A stretch of 64,000 nt of DNA from Rhinopithecus roxellana (GCF_007565055.1 NC_044554.1:51927676-51991675); one strand, 5' to 3'. Positions 1-11,706 are shown, counted from the first letter of the stretch. Notes: generated by a model from the letters alone, not told the origin. Made by a program: numbers and translations.

Positions 1-244
1 GGGGGAGGACTTCGGAGGGAAGAACAGACTCTACCCATTGATGGAAAGAGCTTCAAAATATTGTTGTCCAGTTTTCAAACCAGTTAAAGTAAAAGAAACA
101 TACATGTAACTGAGCCCATGTAGCTCTGGGGGAAAAATGCATCCTGACTTGGACCTACAAAAAGTCAAGAATATCCAACATTGGAAAATACCTTTTCTCC
201 AAACTAGGATGTTTCAAGGCCATTCAGGGTTGTCTGAAACTTCC
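1..244. other. unassigned sequence at window edge
   Basis: No gene or confident repeat seen. The first 70 bases look like the end of an old LTR, but I cannot assign a family. Confidence 0.4.
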
Positions 245-547
245 TCTCCCCGGTGACTTCATTTACTGTCATTATTTCAATGCCATCTATATGCTAATGA
301 CCTCAAATTTATACCTCTGGCTCAGCTTCTGACTCACAGATTCAACTCTTGATTTTCCTCCCCAAATCTGCTCCACCCGTAGTCTTTCCAACCCCAGTAA
401 AGAGACTCCTCAGCCACCGGAGTGCTCAGGCCACAAGTCTAGTTTGTCCTCAGTTGCTCCCTTTCCTTCACCTCGTGCTTTCCATCCATCAGCAAATCCT
501 GTCAGCTCTACCCCCAGGCCACCTCTCCCCATCTCCACTGCTGCATC
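245..547 (+). mobile_element. L2 LINE fragment (ORF2 3' part), first half
   Basis: The pyrimidine-rich text matches the L2 reverse-transcriptase reading frame as I remember it. An open frame at 349-567 gives a proline-rich peptide beginning MIFLPKSAPPVVFP, the usual L2 remnant. The element continues after an MLT1 insertion, at 1045. Confidence 0.65.
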
Positions 548-913
548 AGTTTCTAAGTTTGTCGTAACCAACTACCACAAACCAGGCAGCTAAAAACAAC
601 AGAAATGTATTGTCACACAGTTCTAGAGGACAGTAGGACAAAATCAAGGCGTTGGCAGAGCCACGTTCTCTCCATAACCCGCAAGGCGGAACTCTTCCTT
701 GTCTCTTCCCAGCTTCTGATGGTGGCCTTGGTGGCTCTTGGCTTACAGTTGCATCACTCCCTTCTCTGCCTCAGTCATCATAAGGTGTTCTCCCCAGGGG
801 TCTCTGTATCTGGGTCCAAATTTCCCTCTGCTTATAAGGACACAAGTCACATTACATTAGGCCCATGCTAATCCAGTATGACCTCATCTTAACTTACATC
901 TGTAAAGGACCTA

Positions 914-917
914 GTTG

Positions 918-951
<34 letters not shown>
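914..951 (+). repeat. (TTG)n microsatellite
   Basis: About twelve TTG units with one TTGTG interruption. It probably grew from the poly-T tail of the adjoining antisense Alu fragment. Confidence 0.9.
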
Positions 952-986
952 ACCCAGGCTGAAGTGCAGTGGCATGATCTCAAGGT
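952..986 (-). mobile_element. short Alu/FLAM remnant
   Basis: Contains acccaggctgaagtgcagtg followed by gcatgatctc, the antisense Alu right-arm start. It is only about 35 bp long and sits inside the MLT1 LTR. Confidence 0.7.
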
Positions 987-1044
987 CACATTCACAGGTA
1001 CCAGGGGTCAGGGCTTCAACATATATTTTTGGAAGATAACAACT

Positions 1045-1607
1045 ACTGAAATCTAGTCCAACCCAACATCATCGATTACTGCAATCTTCTCTTTTACTAG
1101 TCTCCCTGTTCCACTCTTGACCCCTTCTACAACAAAATCTTAACGCGAAATCTGAACTCCTTACTTGGCATTCAAAGCCCAAAGCTGTGATGCTCACAGC
1201 CTCTCCCAACCTAAATCCCTACTGCCCTCCTCCTCACCTTCATGCCACAGCCACACGGAGCTCCTCTCCATCTCTGACAAGCTAGGGATCATCCAAGTGA
1301 GGGCCTTTTCACTAGTAGCTCCCTGTGCCTGGAATGCCACCCCCAAGATTCCAATGACCCACTCTTCTTGTCATTCAGCCATAGGCTTAGACATCTCCTC
1401 TTCAGAAATCTTCCCAGAGATCTTCTCACACCTTTCCTAATTTGATTCCTTACATGGCACTTAGAACCATGTGACTGATTGATTGCCTTTCACCCTCAGT
1501 AGAATATGAACAGGGACTGTGCCTCCATCACTGCTTTATTCTCTGCACCAAGCATAGTGCCTGGCACACAATAAATGCTCAATAAATATTTGTTGAATAA
1601 ATAAACT
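1045..1607 (+). mobile_element. L2 LINE 3' end, second half
   Basis: Continues the L2 that begins at 245. It ends with the L2 3' signature gtgcctggcaca followed by caataaatatttgttgaata at 1558-1600, so the true 3' end is kept. Confidence 0.8.
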
Positions 1608-1619
1608 GCTTCTTGACTG

Positions 1620-1851
1620 TCAAGTCCAATAGGCATTTTTCAATCTTTGTCCTGCAGAACCTATCGCATTTGACAGGAGCAATTACTCCCTCTTCTTGAA
1701 ACTCTTGACCACCTCCTCCCAACCCTGCCCAATCTCCATGCCATGGTTTCCTGGCTCCCCTAACTATAACTTCCCTGCCTGCTTTGCACACTCCTCTTCC
1801 TCTGTCTATGCCTTTAATATCCATAAACCTTGGGGTTCTGTTTTAGGTCCT
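1620..1851 (+). mobile_element. L2 LINE fragment, first half of a second copy
   Basis: Matches the L2 ORF2 region by order and wording. It is cut at 1852 by an MLT1 LTR and resumes at 2294. Confidence 0.5.
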
Positions 1852-2293
1852 TGTGGTAGACAGAATAATGCTCCTCTAAAAATGTTCACATCCTAATCGC
1901 TGGAACCTGTGAGTATGTTACCTTGCATGGTTGAGGACCTGTGATGGGGAAATAATCTTGAATTATCTAGTTAGGCCCAATGTAATCTCAAAAGTCCTTA
2001 TAAAAGAGAGGCAAGAAGGATAAAGTTGGAGAAGATGAGGGACAACAGAAACAGTGGTTGGTGTGATATGGGGCCATGAGCCAAGGAACGTGGGCAGCCT
2101 CTGGAAGCTGAAAAAGGCAGGGAATGGGCTCTCCCCTAGAGCCTCCAGAAGGGACACAGCTCTGCTCACACCCTGATTTTAGCCCCCTAGGACCCGTTTC
2201 AGCCTTTGGACCTCTGGTACTATAAGATAATAAATTTGTGTTGTTTTAAGCCACTACGTTTGTGGCAGTTTGTTACAGCAGCAGAGAAACCTG
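1852..2293 (+). mobile_element. MLT1-type LTR (ERVL-MaLR), sense
   Basis: Begins tgtggtagacagaataatg and ends with the family block taagataataaatttgtgt, then ttgttttaagccacta and ttgttacagcagcag. Nearly full-length solo LTR. The AATAAA at about 2230 is the old LTR polyadenylation signal. Confidence 0.8.
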
Positions 2294-2966
2294 TTCTCTT
2301 CTTCTCCCCTGTACATGTTCTCTTTGGGCAACTTTACCTTCATCCCTAGCTTCAATGGCCATCTATAAGTGGATATTTCTCTCTAAAGTTCAGACTTCCA
2401 CATCCAACATCTTGTTTAACATCTTTAACTGGATGTCCTGTGGGTACCCCAAACTCAATACACCCTCAGCTCAATCCCTCTCCCATTCCCCCACAACCTG
2501 TCTGTCTTGCTGTGTTCTCTGTTTCAGCCGATGGCAGCATGGTGTGCCCATTCTCCCATGTGGGGCTCCTTAGGGACTTCCTTTCCTTCTCCCCAAGGTG
2601 CAATTAATCTCCAAGTCCTGCTCTTTAGATTGCATATGCTCACCCCTCCTCTCCATTTCTTCCATCATACCCCTCTTCATTGCTTGCCTTGATTTCACAA
2701 TAGCCTTCCCTCTGGCCACCAGCCTCCATCTTTGAACCCCTAGAGTCCATCCTCCATGTGGCATTTTTCTTTTTAAACTGCAAAAATCTTAACACATCCC
2801 TTCTTTCATAGATTCCTCTGAGATAAAAGTCAAGTTGCTAAACACGGCTTACAAGGCTCTCCTCGCCTGCCTCCCACCCCTACCACCCAGCCTCACCACC
2901 ACCCAGCCTCACCTCCTCTGCACCACAGCCCCTGCTTCCACTACCCCAAATGCACTCCTCTATTAG
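2294..2966 (+). mobile_element. L2 LINE fragment, continuation
   Basis: Resumes with the L2 block around 2340-2500, including cttcaatggccatctataag, and runs to an L2-like segment at 2830-2900 (cttacaaggctctcc). Confidence 0.6.
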
Positions 2967-2969
2967 AAC

Positions 2970-3059
2970 ACCGGAGGGAAAGAGGGAGGGAGGGAAGAAG
3001 GGAAGGAGGAAGGGAGGGAGGGAAGAAGGTAGGGAGGGAGGGAGAGGAAAGAAAAAAGG
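2970..3059 (+). repeat. (GGGA/GGAA)n purine-rich simple repeat
   Basis: About 90 bases, almost all purine, built from gggaggga and gggaagaa words. Imperfect throughout, so old. Confidence 0.9.
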
Positions 3060-3594
3060 TTGGTTTTACTGCCAATCTTTCCTTCACTCACTATGCTTCT
3101 CCAAAACCCTCATTTGACTAATCCCCAATTCAAGAGGAGTAGCAGCACCCCTCCATATAAGACACCTGCGCATGTAGATATCCACTCTTACATATTCTCA
3201 TTACTCAAGACACAACCAGAAATGCAAAATCATGCTCCAAGATGCAAATGCATGTAATCGTCATTCCCTTATAGATATGTCCACCCATAGAAATACAGAG
3301 ATACAGAAGACACAGACAGATGCTGATTCAGCTGCAAGCACCTTCCCATAACTAACCTTAAAATCCTCATACACAGACACAGCCTGAAGATACAAACCTC
3401 CATGCTTTTGCGGCTTAGGGAGCAGGAGAAGGGGTGGGAACAGATGGTAGAAGGATTATGGGTAAATGGGAGAAAGAAGAATGACCATGGAAAAGCCAAC
3501 TGGGATATATTCATTCACCAACATTCCCTAAGCCCCAGTGACAGGCCAAACGCCATGCTGCTAAACAATAAGGCTATGAAGATCCTTAGTAGTA
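3060..3594. other. single-copy stretch, nothing recognised
   Basis: No repeat family, gene or motif cluster that I can support. The open frames are short and unrelated to anything I know. Confidence 0.5.
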
Positions 3595-3830
3595 CTGATA
3601 ATAACAGTAATAGCAGCCAATGATAGTGGTTGTTATATACCAGAGACTAAGTGTTGTGCTTACACTAACTCCTTTAATCCACATGGTAATCTCATGATAG
3701 ATACTGTAATTATCCTCTATATATACATGATATAACAAGGTGCAGGAAAGTGCACTAAAAAGTGGCAGAACTTGGATTCCTACTCAGGCTGTCAGAGTCC
3801 AGGGTCTGTGCCGTTATACACCTTGCATAC
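3595..3830 (-). mobile_element. MIR SINE, antisense
   Basis: Antisense MIR layout: aataacagtaatagcagc, then cactaactcctttaatccacatgg, then gtggcagaacttggattcc and a gtctgtgccgttata end. Confidence 0.7.
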
Positions 3831-3924
3831 AAGGCCACTAGGCACTCACATGCTGAAGTTGGGGATTGGATGTGTTCTTCCCCTATGAAAGCAGCATGGA
3901 ATAGAAGGAAGTAACAGGTCCTTG

Positions 3925-4180
3925 GGGGATGGACACCAGTCATAAAGTCAGGTGGACCTGCACGCAATCCTAGCTCTGCACCCAAATCCTAGCTCTGCCG
4001 CTCACTGTGGAAACCTTAGCAAATTACTTCACCTCTCTGAGTGTCAGTTTCCTCATCTGTAAGTGAGGGTATTAACACATACATTGCTGAGTTTTATTAG
4101 GATTAAATGGATATAGGATATAAAAGTATTGAGCACAGTGCTCAGCATACAGTAAGCACTCAACAAACAAGAAATCCCTT
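3925..4180 (+). mobile_element. MIR SINE, sense
   Basis: Sense MIR: ctagctctgccgctcactgt, then cttcacctctctgagtgtcag, tttcctcatctgtaa and an end at gtaagcactcaacaaac. The 5' part contains a short local repeat of atcctagctctgc. Confidence 0.8.
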
Positions 4181-4424
4181 CCCCTTGTTACTCCAAAAAA
4201 TAGTTACCCTTCAGCTCCCTGAACCTAATGCTTTCCAGAAGCATTAGACGAACAATTGCAAACTACAGCCCTCAGGCATGTATAGTGTTTGGCCAGCAAA
4301 GTATTTTAAAAGGCTTAGTAGCTGGGCAGGAGTCCTAATTTAGGCCACAAGACAAGCAGTTCAGCACCTGGCAGCTCTTGCAACTACAGATGGCCACCCC
4401 CAGCCCCGAAGGCATTTCAGTTCT

Positions 4425-4560
4425 CAACTCCTGCATCAGCATCAAGGGGGTCTAAAACTATCTGCTTCAGATCCATGGAATCAGACTTGCCCAGGGAGGG
4501 GCCCTGTACTCTGCTGGTGAAATTCTTGCACAGGTTCATGTGTGAGAGCCACTGAATTAA
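4425..4560 (+). mobile_element. degraded hAT-Charlie element (MER3/MER5-like)
   Basis: Pieces such as ctgcatcagcatca, ggaatcaga and ttcatgtgtgagagccactg resemble the terminal parts of MER3/MER5 elements. The copy is too decayed for a firm family. Confidence 0.4.
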
Positions 4561-4619
4561 AGAGTACAAGAGACACTTTGTGTTTTCCAGCAAGATGCCT
4601 GGCTCGGGGGTGAATGCAC

Positions 4620-5925
4620 TGAGCCACAATGCTGCCAGGTTTGGATGCTTCTTTTATAGGAGACAGGAAATAAACAAAGGCCATCTTTCTGTTCCTAGAA
4701 AGAAGGAGCCCTCTTAAAATAGAGTTTCCAAGAACTTTTCCAGGAAAAGTCACTGGGTCTTCCTTGTCCAGATTTCAAAAGCCAGAAAAGGTAGGCACAG
4801 CAGGGTTAACTCTACCAGGCCTGGGCCTTGAGGGAAAAGGTGGATCTGAGGCTGAAGAGAGCAGTTCCTGGAGGACAGAACCCCTGGCTGGAGTGGCAGA
4901 GTCAGGAGGCAAACAGTCCTCTTCAACCCCTCCTCAGGAGCCAGGGACTGACCGAGGGCAGCAGCACAGCCCAAGGCCTGAGGGAGCAGAGCCAAGGGGC
5001 AACCGAGGGTCCACCAGGCCTAGTAGGACGTAGGTATTTATGCTGCACAAGAACAAAGCTTTGAGTCAGGCCTGGGGCAAGTCTTGCCCACTGACTCAGT
5101 ATGCAACCAAAAGTGACCTTAGAATAATTTCCTCAGAAAAGTAATTATGCCAGAGTTAAAGGTCAGATAGCAACAAAAGACGCCAACATCAGACTCAGCA
5201 TTTCCCCTCAACCTAGAGTTAGGATGACATGACTATCCTCCCCAGCCAACTTGGAGCCCCTGCAGCCTCAGCCACCCTGAGCCTGGTCAGTGAAAACAGG
5301 CAACAAAGGTGTTGTGGGCCAATTGACAATTCAGCCTTGGGTCTGGCTTGCAGGGTCCAGTCCTGGCATCGTGCCCTTCACTCTTGCTCCCACCTTGAAC
5401 TGCATGTCTGGGAAATGAGCTCCTACCTCCTTTGTGCCCAAATCTCTGAGCCCAGCTTATGCTACCTCTGCCCCCATCCTTAAATGAAGGACTACTCCTG
5501 AGTCCCTTGCCTGAATTTAGAGTCCTGCTCTTAGCAAGCCAGTATCCTTTAGAAACACTTCTGACCCCCAGTGCTCAGGCCTCCCAGCATTGTTTGTGTC
5601 TGGTTTTGGCACTGTAAGGAGAGTGCCCCATCAGCCCCATCCAGCCCTCTGTGCTCTACCATGTCACATCTCTAGCTTTGTTCCAAAACATTACCTTCAA
5701 CAGAGAAAAAAATAATTAGCACATTTATTGCACCTCTATTTGTACTTCTTTGCTCTCAGCTATTCTTTTTATTTTATTTTTGGCATAAGAAAAAACTTGT
5801 GTCTTTGTTATACCTACCAGCAAATAAAATAAAATAAATACCAGCCAGATATCTCACCTACAGAAAGCAATACTCAGCTAGAATTCACAGATACCTTTTC
5901 TGATCATAAAGCTTAATTAACAAGT
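4620..5925. other. single-copy stretch, possible regulatory DNA
   Basis: No recognised repeat over about 1.3 kb except AT-rich low-complexity text at 5760-5840. The centre (4780-5030) is GC-richer than its surroundings and is followed by two AP-1-type sites. The open frames here (4764-5033, 4828-5064 and others) overlap in several frames and show no family resemblance. Confidence 0.5.
5062..5098. promoter_or_regulatory. pair of AP-1-type sites
   Basis: TGAGTCA at 5062-5068 and TGACTCA at 5092-5098 are both exact 7-bp AP-1 consensus matches, 30 bp apart start to start, in DNA with no recognised repeat. Binding is inferred from motif match only. Confidence 0.4.
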
Positions 5926-7454
5926 TGTGGAAGCCCTAACCAGAGCCATCAGGAAAGAGAAAGAAATAAAAGGCATCCAAATAGGAAAAGAAGTCAATTT
6001 GTCTTTACTGATGCTATGATTCTATACCTAGAAAATCCTAAAGATTCTGCCAAAAGACTCGTGGAACTGTTAAACAAGTGTAGGAAACTTTCAGGATACA
6101 AAATCAATGTATAAAAATCCATGTCATTTCTAGACACCAATAACGTTCAAGCTGAGAGCCAAATCAAGAACACAATCCCATTTACAATAGCTGCAAAAAT
6201 AAAATTTAAAAAAATCTAGGAATACATCTAACCAGGGAGATGAAAGATCTCCACAAGGAGAACTATAAAACACTGCTGAAAGAAATCATAGATGACACAA
6301 ACAAATGGAAAAACATTACATGCTCATGAACTGGAAGAATCAATATTGTTAAAATGGCCATACTTCCTAAAGCAATCTATAGATTCAATGCTATTCCTAT
6401 CAAAGTACCAAAGTCATTTTTCACAGAACTAGAAAAAAGCTATTATTCATATGGACCAAAAACAAAGTCTGAATAGCCAAAGCAATCCTAAGCAAAAGAA
6501 CAAAGCCAGAGGCATCACATTACCTGACTTTAAACTATATTATAAGCCTACAGCAACCAAAACAGCATGGTACTAGTACAAAATCAGACACATAGACCAA
6601 AGGAACAGAATAGAGAAACCAGAAATAGAGCCACACACCTACAACCATCTGATCTTTGACAAAGTCAACAAAAATAAGCAATGGGGAAAGGACTCCTGGT
6701 TCAATAAGTGGTGCTGCAATAGCTGGCTAGCCATAGGCAGAAAAATAAAACTGGACCCCTACCTTTCACCATATACAAAAAATTACCTCAATATAGATGA
6801 AAGATTTAAATGTAAGACTTCAAATTATGAAAATTCTAGAAGAAAACCTAGAAAACACCATTCTGGACATCGGCCTTGGGAAAGAATTTATGACTAAGTC
6901 CTCAAAAGCAATTGCTACAAAAACAAATATTCACCAGTGAGACCTAATTAAACTAAAAAGCTTCTGCGCAGCAAAAGAAACTATCAACGGTATAAACAAC
7001 CTACAGAATGGAAGAATATTCACAAACTATGCATCCAACAAAGATCTAATATCCAAAATCTATAAGGAGCTTAATTCATCGAGCAAAAAATAAATAATCC
7101 CATTTAAAAATAGGCGAAAAACATATAGACACTTCTCAAAAAGAGACATACAAGCAGCCAACAAACAAACATGAAAAAATGCTCCACATTACTCACCATC
7201 AGAGAAATGCAAATCAAAACCACAATGAGATACTATCTTACACCACTCAGAATGGCTATTATTAAAAAGTCAAAAAGCAACAGATGCTGGAGAGGCTGCA
7301 GAGAAAAGGGAATGCTTATACACTATTGGTGGGAATATAAATTCAGCCACTGTGGAAAGCAGTTTGAAGATTTCTCAAAGAACTTAAAAGAGAGCTACCA
7401 TTTGACATAGCAATCCCATTACTGGGTATACATCCAAATGAAAATAAACTGTTC
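5926..7454 (+). mobile_element. L1 LINE (old primate L1P type), 5'-truncated, part 1
   Basis: Starts inside ORF2 with ggaagccctaaccagag and runs through the ORF2 C-terminal region. It has no 5'UTR, ORF1 or endonuclease domain. In-frame stops and frameshifts are frequent. It is interrupted by an AluY after 7454 and continues to about 8235. Confidence 0.9.
7171..7410 (+). pseudogene. L1 ORF2 C-terminal remnant
   Basis: A 79-codon open stretch reads as the cysteine-rich end of the L1 ORF2 protein (MRYYLTPLRMAIIKKS, then RCWRGCREKGMLIHYWW). The flanking ORF2 sequence is in other frames or stopped, so this is a dead fragment, not a gene. Confidence 0.85.
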
Positions 7455-7760
7455 GGCTGGGGGTGGTGGCTCACACCTGTAATCCCAGCACTTTGGGAGG
7501 CCAAGGCAAGTAGATCATGAGATCAGGAGATCGAGACCATCCTGGCTAACACGGTGAAACCCCGTCTCTACTAAAAATACAAAAAATCAGCCGGGCATGG
7601 TGGCAGGCACCTGTAGTCCCAGCTACTTGGGAGGCTGAGGCAGGAGAATGGCATGAACCTGGGAGGCAAAGCTTGCAGTGAGCAGAGAATGTACCACTGC
7701 ACTCCAGCCTGGGCAACAGAGTGAGACTCTGTCTCAAAAAAAAAAAAGAAAAAGAAAAGA
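7455..7760 (+). mobile_element. AluY, full length
   Basis: Carries gagatcgagaccatcctggc and gcaaagcttgcagtgagc, typical of AluY. The A-rich tail runs to 7760. Flanked by an imperfect 15-bp TSD: gaaaataaactgttc (7440-7454) and gaaaataaattcttc (7761-7775), two mismatches. Inserted into an L1. Confidence 0.9.
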
Positions 7761-7775
7761 GAAAATAAATTCTTC

Positions 7776-8235
7776 TACCAAAATACACATGCACTCATAT
7801 GTTCCTCACAGCACTATTCAAAATAGCAAGACATGGAATCAGCCCAGGTGCCCAACAGCAGTGGACTGAATGAAGAAAATGTGGTACATATATGTCATGG
7901 AATACTATGCAGCCATGAAAAGAATGAAATCATGTCCTTCGCAGCAACATGGATACAGCTGGGGGCCATTATCGTAAGCAAAGTAATGTAGGAATAGAAA
8001 ACCAAACACTGCATGTTCTCACTTATAAGTGGATGCTAAACATTGGGTACTCCTGGACATAAGGATGGCAACAATAGACATTGGAGGCAGGGTAGAATAA
8101 TTACTAGATACTATGCTCAGTAACTGGGTGACAGGATCAATCATACCCCAAACCTTAGAATCACACTATATGCCCAGGTAACAAACCTGCACATGTACCC
8201 CCTGAATCTAAAATAGAAGTTGAAATTATTTTTTA
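7776..8235 (+). mobile_element. L1 LINE 3' end, part 2
   Basis: Continues the 5926 element: atggaatactatgcagcc at about 7898, ccaaacactgcatgttctc at 8004, then the 3'UTR end acaaacctgcacatgtacc followed by a short decayed A/T tail. Confidence 0.9.
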
Positions 8236-8489
8236 AGTTACCTAGAGAATTCGAATATAAACATCAACACAATTAGTGAACTTGTAAGTACTGTATACAC
8301 AAGGGGAATCCTCAATTTCATATATTCAGCTTTTTTTAATCGGTCTAACTTTTCTTTAATACTTTATGCACTGAAACCCGTAAAGTTTAAACCATGGCTC
8401 ATATGTTAAAATTGGGCATTAATTCATCAGGTGTTGAATGAACATTGCAAGTTCCCTCATGAAAGTTCTGCTTCCTGGCCAGGTTTCAT

Positions 8490-8674
8490 TCATTCCTTCC
8501 CTCAACAAATGTTTCTTGAGGGCCAGCTATGTGTTAGGCACTGTGGGTGAAACATGGCACGTGAATTCATGGAGTTGACAAGATATGTGGGGAGACAGGC
8601 AATAAATAGGAAAGCAAACAAATCATAATGTATTGTATAATTTAAGCTATGGATGAAAGAATCAGGGTGCTATA
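8490..8674 (-). mobile_element. L2 LINE 3' end, antisense, part 1
   Basis: Antisense L2 end: cattcattccttccctcaac, then atgtgttaggcactgtg and ggggagacaggcaataaa. Resumes at 9790 after an L1M insertion. Confidence 0.65.
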
Positions 8675-9789
8675 ATAAAAAATAAATGAGGAACACACCA
8701 GTAGCAATGGACATACCTGGCACCCAGATCTCGGTTTCTAAGGCCATTCTCCAATAAAAGGAACCAGGGTTCCTTGGAGAAATGACTGATTCCAAGACTG
8801 GCACAGGAAAAACACAAGATGATTCTGGAGTATCTTGTACTGCCAGAAAGTAAGAAGATGAAAAAAAAAAATTGATAGGGCAAGGTCAAAGAAATGCAGG
8901 AACCATCTGGAAGAGTTACCAAAGGCCAAGGTTGGAACAACCGGAGCAACAAAATAAGCAAGGTAGTACTGAATTATAACCTAAAGTGTAAAATAAATAT
9001 TCATGAGTTGATACTGATATGAATAAATGATCGAATATATTAATAAATGGAGAAGAAATAAATTTCTTAAGCAGAAAAATACCAAACAATTTATGTAGAT
9101 ACTGCATCCTAAAGGAGGGGAAGTATAACTCCCAACTCCTTAGGGTGGGCTGTGTCTAGTGACTTCCTTCCAAAGAGTACAGCAGGAAAAGAAGGAAAAA
9201 TAGATAACTTCACAGTAGAAAAATCTGACAAACACTATCTCATTCAGGTGATCAAAATCAATGTCAACATTCATAAATCACACTTATAGCAGGCACTCTT
9301 GACACAGTGAGATGAAAATGGCACTTCGCCTCTGTGGTCTTCCTCTCAAATACCCATAACTGAGTCTAATTATGAGAAAAACATCAGACAAGTTTCAGTA
9401 GAGGAGCGTCCGACAATATCCCTGACCAGTACTCCTCAAAACCATCAAAGTCACCAAAAACAAATTCTGAGAAACTGTCAAAGCCAAGAGGAGCCCAAGG
9501 ATATATGAGAAATAAATCTAATATGGAGTCCTGGATGGGATCCTGGAACAGAAAAAGGACATCTGGTAAAAACTAAACAAATATGAATAAACTATGAACT
9601 TTCATTAATACTGATATATCAACATTGGCTCATCAATGAAAAGAAATGCACCACACTAATGTAAGATGTTAATAACAGGAGGAACTATGGGCAGGATCTA
9701 TAAGAACTCTCTGTACTGTCTGCTCAGTTTTTCTGTAAATATAAAACTGTTCTAAAAAATAAAGTCTATTAGTAAAAATAAGTATATAA
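8675..9789 (+). mobile_element. old L1M (MC/ME-type) 3' end inserted in L2
   Basis: Matches the remembered L1M 3'UTR: acttcacagtagaaaaatc at 9210, ggatgggatcctggaacag at 9533, then ctctctgtactgtctgctc and taaataaaactg-type text close to the 3' end at 9750. ORF2 is not present. The flanking halves belong to one antisense L2. Confidence 0.65.
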
Positions 9790-10080
9790 ATGGAGAGATG
9801 AGTCTAATTTAAACAGGGTGTTCTAAGAAAGCTTCACTGAGGAGTTAACTTAAGCCTGCACTTGAAGGTCTGGGTCCTGTAAGGAGAGGAGAAAGAATGT
9901 TCAAAGCTTCAGAAACAGTTTATGCAAAGGCCCTGTGGCAGGAAGGACCTTGGCAGATCTGAGGAATGGAGAGAACGTCCAGATGCCTGAAGTGCCATGA
10001 ACAAGAGGCGGAGTAGAGGGAAATAAGACTGAGGGGGTATGCAAGAGCCAGACCACTCAAGATCTTGATGCTACAGTAAG
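9790..10080 (-). mobile_element. L2 LINE, antisense, part 2
   Basis: Continues the 8490 L2: gaaagcttcactgaggag, then tgcaaaggccctgtggcagg and gagggaaataagactgagg, all in antisense L2 order. Confidence 0.65.
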
Positions 10081-10090
10081 AAGAACCTCT

Positions 10091-10380
10091 GGCAGGGCAC
10101 AGTGTCTCATGCCTGCAATCCCAGCACTTTGGGAGGCTGAGGTGGGCAGATGACCTGAGGTCAGGAGTTCGAGACCAGCCTGGCCAACATGGTGAAACTC
10201 CATCTCTACTAAAAATACAAAAATTAGCTGGGTGTGGTGGCGGCCACCTGTAATCCCAGCTACTTGGGAGGCTGAGGCAGGAGAATCACTTGAACCCAAA
10301 AGGCGGAGGTTGCAGTGAGCCAAGATCACACCACTGCTCTCCAACCTGAGCAACAAGAGTGAGACTCTGTCTAAAAAAAA
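10091..10380 (+). mobile_element. AluS, full length
   Basis: Typical AluS body (gttcgagaccagcctggcc). TSD: aagaacctct (10081-10090) and aagaacctcc (10381-10390), one mismatch. Confidence 0.9.
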
Positions 10381-10507
10381 AAGAACCTCCTTCTAAGTTC
10401 ACCAAGATGTAACAGGAGTTTAGTTTCTCAGTACAGCCATCTTACTTAGCAGAGCAATGTTTGTACAACTATGGAAATTACAATCATTCATTTCATAAAA
10501 GGAAATG

Positions 10508-10790
10508 GGGGCTCAAGTGTGGCAGCTCATCCTTGTAATCCAGCACTTCGGGAGGCCAAGGCAGATGATCGTTTGAGCCCAGAAGTTCAAGACCAGCCTG
10601 GCCAACATGGCAAAACCTTGTCTCTACAAAAAATTAGGCAGGCATGGTGGCATGTACCTGTAGTCCCAGCTACTCAGGAGATGATGTGGGAAGATCTCTT
10701 GAGCCCAGAAAGTTGAGGCTGCTGTGAGCTGTGATTATGTCACTGAACTCCAGCTTGGGTGACAGCAAGACTCTGCCTAAAAAAATTTTT
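10508..10790 (+). mobile_element. AluJ, full length
   Basis: Old Alu with AluJ features (gtttgagcccagaagttcaag; gttgaggctgctgtgagctgtg) and many changes. It lies 128 bp downstream of the AluS in the same orientation. Confidence 0.85.
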
Positions 10791-11706
10791 TTAAGTGAAT
10801 GGGAAATGAAATACTGAAGATAAAAATTGGAAGTCTCGTAAACACATTTAAGCAAAGATGGAAACCATTAGGCAGGCTGAAAATGTAAAAAGGTGAAACC
10901 AAACTCATCTTCGCATATTCATTGTATTTCAGTTGACTGTGTGATTAATGGCGAAAGAAAAGAATAAAACTTAAAAATATCTTTAAAATGTTGAGGTGAT
11001 TTCATTGAAGATTATGTCTAAAAGATACAGTTTAACTTTGGTGTTCATAATTTTTTGTATCTCTGAGAAAAAAAACCCTCCAGAAAACATGTAAGTCATT
11101 TTTGTACATGATTTTAGGAATAAAAAGGAAGCGGGGAACAACTTTTATACTTTCAACCTATAAGTCTTATCTTTAACAGCTTGACTAAATTTTGAAACAG
11201 GTTTTTTTTCAGTGCCTTCCCTACTGCTTCCCAAGTCCAGCATTAAGTCCACATTCACCTCCCAAAACATGAGATGATTAAACTCCCCATCCATACCCAC
11301 ACACACCTCTACCCCCACCCTTAGAAGGCAAGGTCCTGGGATGAACCCACCTGGGTCATATTCTCTCTTCTGGGGTCTTGTTTCCCCAGACCTTTCAAAG
11401 GAACTGGCAATAGAATCTGTTAAACTAATTCTCCATAAGGACCCATATGGCTCTCCCTTAAAATTTTGAATTTTAAAAGAGATCTCGTGAAAATAAGAGC
11501 ACCTTAAGCCAAGAAACAAATCTTTACTAATATACATTTTAGGAGTTCTGCCAATCTGGTGGGAGATATATTTTGTAGAATGGAAACTTACAGCAGCCCC
11601 CTTCCATCATACAACATGGACAACTAAATACTGTGTCATCTCAGAAGTTCCATTTTATTATGAATAACTTCAGTGTATTTTCTCTATTTCCATATCCTTC
11701 AAACAA
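10791..11706. other. single-copy stretch, nothing recognised
   Basis: No repeat family recognised. A 130-codon open frame lies on the minus strand (11145-11537). Its product has no motif, signal peptide or family I know, and no supporting splice or promoter context. Confidence 0.5.

Larger units (their letters stand above)
548..1043 (-). mobile_element. MLT1-type LTR (ERVL-MaLR), antisense
   Basis: On the minus strand it follows the MLT1 layout. The plus-strand text at 560-610 (taccacaaa, then taaaaacaacagaaatgtat) is the complement of the MLT1 3' end. The text near 1000-1025 (ggtcagggcttcaacatat) complements the 5' part. It splits an L2 and is itself interrupted by an Alu fragment at 914-985. 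It is a solo LTR; no internal retroviral sequence is present. Confidence 0.7.

Noticed and set aside
10057..10356. 99-codon minus-strand open frame
   Set aside because: This is the antisense strand of an AluS, which commonly has an open frame.
11145..11537. 130-codon minus-strand open frame in single-copy DNA
   Set aside because: No motif, domain or signal peptide, and one frame of this length is expected by chance in this much AT-rich sequence.
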